Shown here: piece after piece, positions 26,501-38,500 of the stretch
How the letters are laid out: every line of letters starts with the position of its first letter
How positions within the stretch are numbered: position 1 is the stretch's first letter
Assembly: GCA_034509425.1 (NCBI GenBank)
Contig: JAVTVJ010001688.1
Coordinates: forward strand, 248,001-312,000
Direction of reading: 5' to 3'
Source of the DNA: Eopsaltria australis
Taxonomy: Eukaryota; Chordata; Aves; Passeriformes; Petroicidae
Length of the DNA: 64,000 nucleotides
Position numbers and translations under genes: made by a program
The notes under the pieces: model-generated
Seen by the model: only the letters and a program-made list of their open reading frames with translations
What the model was told of the DNA's origin: nothing
Database searches by the model: none

Positions 26501-29500
26501 CTTAGGTGAAGGGCTGGGAGAGAACAGCAGGCCATGGGACCAGTGGACTGATAGTAAAAGGTGTGGAAAAATAAAAAGGCTGCTGTTAAGAATCACTAAT
26601 GCTTAATTCTTTTAATCATATCTTTTGACTACTGTGTTTTACTCTTGATCCGAACTGGTTGAGGTATGGTGGGCAGATTGAGACAGCAGATGGTGCAAGC
26701 CAGGCATGGCTGTGATGGATTAATGGTGTGCTGGAGGTGCCAGTGGGTCAATCTGTGGATTGTCTATGCCTGTAGGTGCTGACATGGGATAGGAGTGTTA
26801 GTAATGTTCATTTGTAAGAAATGGCAAAGCGCTGACTTCACCTTCTGCTGAAGGCATGCAGTTCTCAAGTCTGGCTACACTTAAAATATGATACGGCTTT
26901 TCACTGTTCACTTAAGAGTTGGACTGGATCCTTGTGGGTCTCTTCCAATCAGAATATTCTGTGGTTTTGTGATCTGTGCATGTTTGTTGGTGTCTTGGAT
27001 GTTCAGAAGAGTTTATGATCCCAATTCTCCCCCTACAAGACTTTAATTACATTTGCAAAATACATGTCCTCTTTTCCTCATGTGGCTGAATCACTTTCTC
27101 TGAGTGCTGTGGAGCTAGAATATGTCTTGGAATACCTTTGTCAGTGAAGATGGTACTAAATAAACACTAGTAGTGTCACCCAAATGAGGAAATAAAGGAA
27201 TGAGGAGACATTTCCTTTCTTCTAAAACATCTAGATATCTTGAATTCTTAAAAGAGTGACATGACTACTAACCAAGTCCTCTGCCTCTTCCTTTGCTGTT
27301 CTTTTTCCAGTCGAGAGCATAAAGCAAACTGGAGTCTTAACTGGTTCTTGCAAAGACTGTATCATAGAAGGAGGATCACGTTTGTAGTGGTATTGAGGAA
27401 AATGGAAATAATTGTTAGTATTAGATGTTGAAGTTAATGTTTGATGCAGATGTATTTTCTTTTGCTTACCAAGGTGCTAGTGGAAGCAAAGGAGGTTTGT
27501 TCATTGCATGTTTATTACACTAGACTTGTAAGGTTGTAATGAAGTCCTTACTCTATTGGAAAATCTGCTAATCTGTGTTAAAAATAATTGACCAGTGTTA
27601 GTGGCATAAGTGGTGTTTTAAGCCCATGAACAAAAAGGATGTGAGTACAGTTTATAAAATTGCTGGAACGTTCAGATGAGTATCTTTGCCTGGCTATAAG
27701 CTAACTGCAAGAAAAGAACTCTCTACAGAAATTAGAGATCAAATAAATATTGCCTCCATTCTTTAATCTTTTCTTGCCTAAAGTGAGCTAAAAAACTGAA
27801 GAAAAACAGTTCTTGAACATCTTTTAATGTATATGCTCAGAACTTGGGGAAAGAATGGAGAAGACAGGCTGAGGTGAGGATATTCTGCTGGAATTATTTT
27901 CATGAGCTAGCTTTTTCTAACTCAAAGTTTCTTAAAATTTTTTTTCTGGTGGTTTGTTTTGTTTTTTTTTCTAGATCCAGTTACGACAACACAAGATTTC
28001 ACCCAGACTCAGGCAAATGCCGTGACCAAGATGCAAGCTGTATTTAATGAATCATCTGGTAATTGTTTTATTTCAGTACACCTAAAACTGTGGTCTATTT
28101 TCCTATTGATATTCATTTATCATAAAGAGTTTACATTTTCACACTTAAGTTTCTTGAAGTAAATTTGTGACTTTTTGGAAGAAACAGAAGTAGATACAAC
28201 ACCTAGGTCTTCTAAAGCCATTGCAAGAGCTTGAATGACATAAGTATCTCCAGAACTGGAAAAAGTTACACAACTACCAGTTTAATGACCTGTTGCCCTT
28301 ACGCATTTATGCCATAAAAGCAGGCAATGACCATGGAGGTTGGACAGTGCCCAAACTAGTACCACTGCAGGGAGTTTGTGTTCTAGCCTTTAGACATTGT
28401 AATTTTTAATATGTGAGCTCCTTATGCCCATGTGTTAGTGAAAGGTATAATAATGCCCTTGCATCACTGTGCCTGCTAGTTTCATCTTTCTTAATTATAT
28501 CTGTTGTCCCTTATACCTGAATTGTAGTTTTAACAGGGAACTGAGAAGTTGTTCCCAGAAGGACACGAAACCAATGATTGTTGGTTCTACTTCTCCTTTC
28601 TCCATAAAGATCAGAGAATCAGAATTTCAGCACTGTCCTAAAGCTCATGTTGATCATGCAAGTTCTAACAAGAGCTAAGTTATATTCATGTGTGAACTTA
28701 ATCAAATTCTGGCAGGTTATTTCACCTCCAAGTTGGGTTTTTTTTGAGATAATGGTATTTATCTGGTGTTCATCTTCAGAACTTTTTAGCACAATGTGAG
28801 AATTAGGAGTTCAACAGCTAATAGATTCAATAATTTTCTACGTACATAAACACAGACTTATATGAAACATAGAAGGTCTTTCATATCATACGACCTCATC
28901 TGAGTATTTTAATTTGATACGTGAACTGAGGAAGAAAGTCTGTATGAAAATCCTGTTCATGTGCAAGACACTTTAAAGATTGTCTAGATTTTTGTGGCTG
29001 GGTCTACCATATGAACTAGCGCTGGTGCCTTCTGAATGTGTCATTGTGAGGGATTTCAGTAAGAAAGCAGATGATGCATGTACTGGACTGACATAAACTC
29101 AGGTGATCTGTGACAACCCTGGCGCGCTGAATGTTTGCGCACACAGGCAGGCTAAGATCTGCCAGAGCTTTTCAGCCTTGACATATTATTTCCTGGGTAA
29201 ACACTTGGACTAGTTTACTTCTCCACGGGGCAGAGATCAAGGCTTGCGTTATTAGCTAGAACCAACAGGACTATTGTCTGCTGCTAGAGACAACTTTGAT
29301 TTCTCTGCTTAGAAAGCCGTTTTGTACTACCAGTTGACATTGACAACAATCTGCTCTTAACACCACCAAATGAAATAGCCTAAAGCTCTGTTCTTCCATA
29401 CCAACCACCTTAATTTACAGGTTTATTTTTACTTACACTGGTTGAAGCATAAGGGAAAGTATGAAAATGCAGATGGAGCAAGCCAAGCAGAAGGTTGATT

Positions 29501-32500
29501 GCCTATGGCACAGAATTCCTTGTGCTGTGAGCTTGACAGGATGTTTCCTGAAACTGGCCAACAACTTGAAGGGCAGGTAGTACCTCTGCTTATGCCTTTA
29601 GATGCAAACCACTAGCAGGGTTCAGCACAGCCATGTCCTCTCAACTGGAGCTCAGAGGCATGCGTTTAAGAGCTTTACATGACAGTTCAGTATTTTATGC
29701 AAGGGAAGAGAAGAAGTAATTCTGATGAGATGCAGGCTTTCAGAGGTGCTATTTCCACTGCATGGTGATCGATTTGGCCACCCAGTGCTTCTCTCAGTGG
29801 GAAGGCCAAAGCTGTAGCCCGGTTCTTCTATCTTCTGAATTGTGATTTGGAATCTTTACAATCAATGAACAGGATGGGTAAGTAAGCCCCTTTCCTTCTA
29901 CAAAAAACAGAATTATTTTCTCTTATAATGTTGTGTGATTAGGCAGAATCAATCTCTAATTACTGTTCATATATTTCTGCACTGCATTATGAAATATTTG
30001 ACAATAAAATTAGTTTCCAAGCATATAAAAAGCAAGTGTGGCATAGAACAAATGTTTAGTGTATTTTTTGGGGTAGTGGTTTCATCGTTTAATTAAAATA
30101 AATTTATTGTAGCTGGGCTACATCTGTTAGAGCTGCAGCTTATTAATTTGCTTTCTTTCTCTGTTCTTTATATGCATGAGAACAAGTGGTGGGAACAGAC
30201 TGTGCTTAGAGTTGCTGTATCAAGCTTTGTAGAGCTTTATAAAATCTCATACTCTCTGAAGAGTGTGTGATCCACAGCCCCAAAGGAATTTTGGTGACTA
30301 TACACCTTGTAAATGTAGGTTTTCCTCACAAAAGGAGAATATTTTTAGGTTGGGCATATGATGGTTAATATAGGTATCCTTTCTTTGTGGAAGGGCATTG
30401 CCTGCTGTATATCAGAAGTTTTGAGGAACAGTGAGGATCTTTGACCATTTTGTAGTGCACCACAAGGTGTTCTTGTCTCTGCAATCATTAAAGCAGCACC
30501 TAGACTAGATAGTCTGCATCGGACTTCCTGGCTGTGTTGTTAGATTGTAGTAGCTTTGGGAATTGTAGCATTCTGTTATACTGGGTTTTTTTGTTGGGTG
30601 GTTTTTTTTTTTTTTTTTTTTGGTTGGTTGGTTTGGTTTTTTTTTTTTTTTTTTTCTAAAGCTTATTACTTTTTCAAGAACTATTTAAACATTGACATAA
30701 TCCTGTAAGTAAGCTGTAGATGACTTTTTGAGTCAGGCCATAAAATAGCTATGACATTTTTTAGATACTGACATTCACAATTGCAACATTACGATAAAGC
30801 TAGAAACCCTTATATAACAGCATAATTGCTATAATGGCAACCCTACAACACTGCTGCTTTAAGATTATGGCTAACACAGGTCTGTAAAAGGATCTCCACC
30901 ACAGTCAGCCTTTGGCAAGCTCCATTTTCTCCTTTTAAGATTGTTATAATTAATCATTGCAGTACCATATTGACACTACTGTGTGATTACTTATATAGGA
31001 TAACATAACTTTGTTTCCCCCCAAACCTTGTTAGTTTCAGATTTTCCCACTCAAGAGGTCAAGCCAGCAGGCAAGGAGAATACGTATGATGTCTTGGAGT
31101 ATGAGATAGTACTATCTGGTGAGTATGTTAGTTTTTGTCTTCCAGTTATTTTATATTGAATGTGAGAACACACAAACTTTTATGAGTTGTAGAAGCATCT
31201 AGAATGACAAGTTCTTGATAAACTGAAGATGTTCACAGTGAGCGTGTGATCAGCCCTGTAAAAGGTAAGTACATTTATGCTATTATTAACTTCTGATTTC
31301 TAATAATAACTACTTTGCAGTGGAGAATTAGATTCCTACTTCTGTTCAAAGTACAAATAAAACTACTCATAACTCTCTTCCTCCAAATCAGTTGAAATGG
31401 TAGTTTTTTTGCACTAGTGAATCCACTTGGTGGAGAGACCACGTGAACTAGGGTACTTGCTGAGCAGCAGGTATTAGCTTAGCAACATTGCAGGAGTTAA
31501 AGCAGCAGAGAAATACACCCGTTCCTAAAGTGCACGTGAAGTTGCCAGTTGCCAAATAATACTCTAGAATTAATTTCTTGGATAGCTGGAGAAACTGATC
31601 TATCTGAAGTATCTCTGGAAGATTTGCAAAGTACTGGCATGGTATTTTAAGGATGTAATTTTGCAGCATTTATGCTGCATTTTCTTCTAGCAGGAAACTT
31701 GAAGTACTGTCTGTGTCCTGTTCTGCTGTCTGTACTCTTAGTACAGGGATGCCCTGGATGTCAATCTTGCTATTGGTTAATCTTCAACATCATCAGGTTT
31801 TATGTTCTGTTCATTCAAAGGATGAATTTAATTTGACAATAATTTCAAAAGGGACAGATACTATTTTCAGCTGGTATAATTAGTCTGACTGTAAAACTTT
31901 TGCTGCTGTGAAACCAATTCTAGTTTTAAAATTACTTTGATCATAAACAGCCTCAACAAGCTGAGTTACACTTGGCTCATTTATTGAGCCTAATTACTCT
32001 TAACAAATGAGTTTCAGTGACTTTGCAATGGAAGACTGAGGTGTTGCAGTTCTAAGATTATCTCCAGTTCAACAGATTTGAAGTATTTTGGCTGGGACTT
32101 GGAAATCTGGATATGCTGTTCTTCAGGTTGTAAATGTCTCTGCCAGACCCAGTGAAGTTCACTTATTCTGTACCTGGTGCTATCACTCCAGTGAGACTTT
32201 GCTGCTGCATAGGTAGGACTTGCATTGCTAATTCAGTGAGCTGTACCATAAAACTTCATTTCCTCTTGGAGAGAATGTGAGCTGTGCAATACAACTACAC
32301 TTTTTTGACCACCAAATACTACAGGGTACATCTAGAATTGAAGTGAGGCTTGGATTAATTTTCTTGGAGTATTTAGACAACTAACCACACTTGTATCTAG
32401 AAGGCATGGAAGAAAAGACCAGTTATGAAATAAAATGTGAGTGCTAACAGGTATAATATCTAAAGTGTTTTTCTTATGAAAGGCTATTTCTATGGATCAG

Positions 32501-35500
32501 AGAAGATATTTGCTGTTGATACCTACTTTTTGAATATACTTACTTTATGTTTGTGAAACTATGCTCATGAAAAGCAAAAAAATGGCAGGTTTTTCTACTG
32601 TGTTGGAATCTTTTCCCATTGTAATTCTACTGACTTGCCAGGAAAGCAAAGGCAGCCCTAAATGGGTTTGAAGATTATTTGATGTCAGCTTGAGTAACTG
32701 TACCATGAAAGGCCTGATCCAACAATGTTAAGGTTGTGGGTTTTATCAGTAGCTTCCCCAGCAATAGGATATATCTGCAATCAGTATCATAAAAATCTGC
32801 AACTGGCTGAAATCCAGATGATTATAGATAATTATGTCTTAACTCTTCTTGACATTTGTAGTATAACTTACTGTATACATGCTAAATACTTAATATTTTT
32901 TGTTTGGATTAAATCATGTAAAAGCTTAAGTCTGTCTCTTAAGTCTGTCTTGCTCTCAGTGAAATGAGTATTTATGCTTCTATTTTAGGGCCCTCTAGGA
33001 GGTTTACCTACAAAATGGGAGTGTGTTATTTTTGAAAAGGGATATGTATTTTAACTCAGTTAACATTTAAGAAAATTACTGTGAAACTGATTTTTCAGGG
33101 GCTTTTTTGCCCTGGAGAGTTTGAAGAGCACCTGTATCCACCTGTAATCCTATGTATATAAACACAATCTTTGAAGTTCTTTTGCCCAGAATGTAGAAAT
33201 TTTTTCATTAAATGTTTTTAACCTTATAGGTGTGCCTGGTCCTCCACTGGAAAAGGTTGTCCCTGTGGCCAGTCCAAGCAAAGTTGAACTTACATGCAAA
33301 TTAGATGAGAATTCCAAGTTGAAAAAACCTGAAGTGACTTGGAAAAAGGGAAGTGAAACAATCAGTCACACCAGTAAAACTCAGAACAGCTGGACCATCC
33401 AGTAAGTAGCATTCTTTATGCTGTGATTTGCAGATTCTATTGAGTTACCAAGTTATATACAGTGCCCAGTTCTAGTAATGTGTATATTGGAAGAGGGCCA
33501 AATGCAAGTATTATTCAACATACTGAAGCTGCTGGAAAGGAGGAAAGGTTGCAGGTATCTCAGGCCTGGAGGAGGAGCTCCTCTTTTTCCTCTAGTGCTC
33601 AAAAAACAAAGTTTTTTAATAAAAAGAACATAGAATAAGGTAACAGTTCCTTGAAGTCCAATCATTCTGTTCAGGAAGGGAAATAATAGTCAGTCTGAGA
33701 TTAAAATATTTTAGAAATTTCTCTTTCCGCTCCCTCGTTTTCCACATGCTCTTTTCTACCTCATTTCTGCTTTGCAGAAGTCTGGAAGGCATCCATGGTC
33801 ATTTTCTTTCCTTCATAGTTAATAAAAGGTAAAAGGGAGATTTACAGTAAAGATATTTTGAAGGTTTTCTTAAGTTCTCAAACCTCTACAGAAACTCAAA
33901 AAATGTTGTAGAAGCCTTTCTACAATTGATATAGTTTATTGTTGTTCTTTAGAATTAGGCCATTTACACGTTTTAACTGATTGGTCTCCAGTTGATTTCT
34001 GTATAACTTTAACAGCAGTGATAAGTATATAAAATTTCTATTGTAAAAAATATGATGAGAATGTAACTGTCACTTTTCTGATGCTCCATATACACAGGCA
34101 TGTAAATATTTTTCAAAGTGGCAGTAAAATGTAGTTTGCCAGATGTTGGACTTCATTAGATGGAAGTTCTTTTAAACTATTTTTTGTGATGAAGAGGTTG
34201 CTTTACTTAAATGGTTTGTTCTTCCTAAAATCCTGTATAGGATATGCTTCGTAGTTTACATGGTGACCCCATGTCTAATTCAGTAACCTATAGATAATGC
34301 TGCATAAAGGTGGCCTTCTGTCAGCATGAAGGGTAAAAATAGTGTTTATGTTCCCAAGTGTGCCTGTCCTCTTCCATTTTCTAAAAAATGTTACGCTGTT
34401 TCTGCATTGCATTAAACCTGAATCCTAGTATTTCAGTGATGGTTTGTTCTCTGCTCCATTACTAATCCTTACTGTTATTTTTAGAATACTAATTAGCTGT
34501 CAATTGCAGTAGAACAAAAATAATATATACAAAAAAATATTGTGATTATTTTTTTTTTAAAGATTGACCATCTCGGAGAGCAGTCAGCTGGGAAGTTACA
34601 CTTGTTTTCTGAAAGGTGAAGTAGAAGTCAGTGCTACATTTCATTTGCAAGGTAGTTGAATTAATTTGTATTTATTTTAAATTTTTGTTTCAGCTGACCA
34701 CTGCAAAACTGCATTAATATTCTTCCTGGATAGTATGGAAATTGCAACTTAATTTGATAAGTAATGGCTAATATAGTCAGACTAAGTGAGAAGAAGTAAC
34801 TATCAAAGTAGTATCTGTAGCATGAATGGAAGAATTTTGAACCAAAAACTAAAAATCTTTTTTTAAAAAAAATTCTAATAACCAAAAGAGCATACAAGTC
34901 TTTTTTTTACCCTTCTTGACTAAGTGATTGCCCCTTCCCTCTTCATCTCTACAGCAGAAGTGAATACTCTTCGTTTTCTGGGGCATGAGAATAAAGGACG
35001 GAGTCTCAGATAAATCTCTTCAAAAAGCAGAGCTAGTAATTTGAAAGTTGAATCTGAGGTTTGGTGTTAGAAGTGAAGTAATGTTTGATAAAATGAGGGC
35101 AGGATTTTAAAAATTTCATTTATATTTCTGAAACACTACACTATTGGTTTAGTGCTTCTTTTATTCTGTAATAGTGTAAGAATAGTACTTAGATGAATAA
35201 TTAGTGTACTTTATTGGGCAGTATGAGTGCCCTTTCTTCTGTTTTATGTTCTTTTCTCCAGTAATGTTACCCTGTAAGTAGTAGGTGAAATTCAGTTGCA
35301 TGGAGGAGGTGTGATAATGCAAGCTGCTGAGCTGATGAATAACGCTTCTGGGAGTCCTTCCTTTCTCTGTTCCTGCCATCCAAATTTTGCAAAGAGCAAG
35401 GCAAGCATTTAGTCTGTGAAGGCTCATATAGGAGAGATTTTCCCTGAATACAGGCTCTGAGAAACCCTAACTCTTCAAATTATTACTCTAACCTCAGCTA

Positions 35501-38500
35501 AACTAACCAATGGGGCTCCCTAATTCTTCAGTTGCAAGCTGCCTTTGTTTGGTGGGATATCCAGTAATAGGACTTGAGGAAGCTTGCGTGGGTTCAAATA
35601 TCAAATGTTGATACCTGCTTTCAGACCTTCAGCCAGGAGAGACTAGCTGCAGACAAAGTTGTAGTTTATTCAGGCCTTTTAATTTCTAAAAAATAATTAT
35701 GTATTTTTCTTGTCAGCATGTGGGTAAGGTTTAGTTGAATAGCTAACCAAGTCAGTGTAGATGGGAAAAAAGTCAATTTTTGGACTTCTTTATTTTTTTT
35801 TGTAAGTACACAATAACTATTACAGTAAGGGCAGCAATGACTCAATAGGAAAGTCATCTTTTCCAGAACAGTGCATAGGACTGGTTGATTTATTATAAGA
35901 AGATGGGAGAATTGCTTCACGATGGTTGAATGCTGCCACTTCTGATGCCATAAAAAGTACTGGCTTGATGCTTTTTAAGATTAATGCAAGAGTGAAGGAA
36001 ATGGGAAAGAGAAGTCCTTGAATCTTGCAGTCAATAATGCAGGGAAAACGATTTTCAAATTGAAAGATGAGTAATGTGTTGGTATAGACTCCACGGCTTA
36101 AGTCATCTCTGCTGTAACTAACTGCAATAGCTTTTCCACTAGGCAGTTTGAGATTATTGGATGTGTTGCCAATATCCAATTCCCCCCTGGTTCCTGGCCT
36201 GGCATAACCCCTCAGATTTTGAAGAGTTTTGGTTTTTACCCACGTTTGCGGAAAACAATGAGATACTTACAGGAAGTTCAAGTTAATAAACACAGAGGAT
36301 GTTCAGGGGTATTATAAAATGTTGTAAAGTGTTGATAGCTTCTAAAAGGGTAGAATGTGCACCATGAAATAACTCTGGCTTTTAAAACAGTGTGGAAATC
36401 TGACTGGTGTACATGCTGGTGGTGAAATCTGTCTGTCTCTTCAGAAGTTGGCCTTGCCTGTCACCAGATTTGATGTTACCTATTTTCAAAAATACCTGTG
36501 AGAATCCTTGCATGCATTCAATGATTAACTGTTACAGAGCGAGATCCCAGAACTTGCCATGGATGTTCATATCCTTAATTGTGGCTAACATGGTCACATG
36601 TATTGCTGGCATGCCTGTAGCTGAGCTTTGCCACTGATAAGTGTGGCTAAATCTCTTTGGCTGCCACATAAGCTTCTTGTGCTGGGAATATGGAGCTTTT
36701 TATCCCAACCTGCTTGTGTTTCCTCTTTAAATTGCAAGAGATATTGCAGCAGTAATTAGTGAAGTCATCCATTTTTTTGACAGCAGAGAAGATACTCTGC
36801 CAGTACTTTTTAAAAGGATAGTGTTTAATGATTAAAATATGCACATGGAGTGAGAGAACTTCACTAGTGAAGAGTCTTGATGTATGGTGCAGCAAATTCT
36901 GAGACTGAAAGCAGTGTTCTTATTAACAAATGAGTTTCATGTGTATTTCTGGATAGGAAACTTAAGTTTGAATACACATGAGAAGTGGACATTCTTGAGG
37001 AAAAAACAATTTGTGCTCAGCTAGTCAAGAACGGAAGAGAACAAGAACAATCTTAGCTTATATCAAGTGGTTCATCATAACTGCTGAAAGCAAGTACTTG
37101 GCCTGTTTAGTCTAGTGTGATCAGTAAAATCTAAAATATGTATTGGATCTGTACTTAAAAAGTAGAGCAATGGAACTTGGAGTAAAATTTAAAATGAACG
37201 TATCTGAGGAACACATTGGTAAACATCCTGATAAAGAGGGAAGGGAAGGGGAAATACTTATTTTGGGATAATGCACTTGCTAAGCTCTAACAGTATCTGT
37301 GGGATAGTCTCAATACATTCAGTAGCCTTTCTGGGCACATGCTTTTGGAAGCTTGTGGGGCACCTGCAGTTAAAATGGCTAGTACAAGTAGCTCTAAAGT
37401 TAAACTGATATCTTATTTCTTATTGACTGTATTCTCTCCTCAGCAAGATTGGACCAAAAGTCCTTTTTATTAGTATGCACCCAAAAGTCATTACTTCACC
37501 TCTGAAAATGCTTGTAACTACAAATCTCTATCAGTCTGCAGTTAGAGAAAAGTTCTCTGTACATACAACTTGTCGGATACCGTTACGTAGTCACAATGTG
37601 GCTGGAATAGACTTCTAGCAGTTTCTGCAGATTGAGTGAAATTGCAGGAAAGTTATGTTTTTTTCTAGTGTACTAGAACTGAAGCATGTAGCTTGCAGCT
37701 GCCAAGGAAGGGAAAGAGGAAAAGGGCAAGAGTAGAATCACAGTCTGATTTTTTTTTTTTTTTTTTTTTTTACTTGGGATTAATTGGCAACTTTCAAGAT
37801 CACACAGCAATGGAAAACAGGATTCCTCTAGTCTTCTGTGCAGACTTATATATCTGAAATAGCAGCGCAAAATGTCTCCTCATTTATGTAATGTCATGAA
37901 TGGAAGAAGCATGAGGGTTTTAAGTAGAAAAAAGTGAATGGAGTACTGTAAATGAATACCTAAACATGTTCTTTGATACACTAATCAAAACCTGTATCTC
38001 TCACTCGATGAATTTATTTTTTTTTCCTTGTTCTTAGTACCAAAGGCTGAAGGAAGAGAAAAACCCATAATCACTTACCTAGGAGATAAAGCTGTAATGC
38101 TTTGTAGAACTGAGTTTACTCCCAAGACTTGGGTCTGGTATATGACCAATGGAACTGAACTGGTAAGGTCTCCCTCTGTCGGCCAAGCAAAACTGTGACA
38201 AAAAAAAAGTACAAATACTTTCTAAAATATAATGAGTCTTTACTGCAAGTGCTACAAATTGCATTTCCATTAATTTTAATGTAAATCTCTTTATGAAAAT
38301 GGAAAATAATCTGATATTTACAAGTATTCATTGCTACAGGGATGTAGGGGTTTTTTTCTGGTTTTTATGATGTTTTTCATAAAGGCCCTGCCATACTTCC
38401 AAATCAGGTGAGTCTTGTGAGACTTTCATTTACTGTATTTATGCTGGTTATACTACTCAAATTTTGCTACTGAATACAAAAATAATCTTACAGCAGGACA

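Larger units (their letters stand above)
23161..27974 (+). other. EMB: EMB intron 1
   Basis: A 4.8-kb GT-AG intron. Its first 300 bases belong to the CpG island. It then becomes AT-rich with no gene. It contains the first copy of the duplicated block (26130-26895) and a small CR1 tip (26916-26974). Confidence 0.8.
28059..31040 (+). other. EMB: EMB intron 2
   Basis: A 3.0-kb GT-AG intron. It contains copy B of the duplicated block and a long interrupted T tract at 30602-30655. No other gene is visible. Confidence 0.8.
34652..38037 (+). other. EMB: EMB intron 5
   Basis: A 3.4-kb GT-AG intron between the two Ig domains. It holds an antisense open frame (35820-36266) and a T23 run at 37749-37771. 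Otherwise AT-rich with no recognised repeat. Confidence 0.8.
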
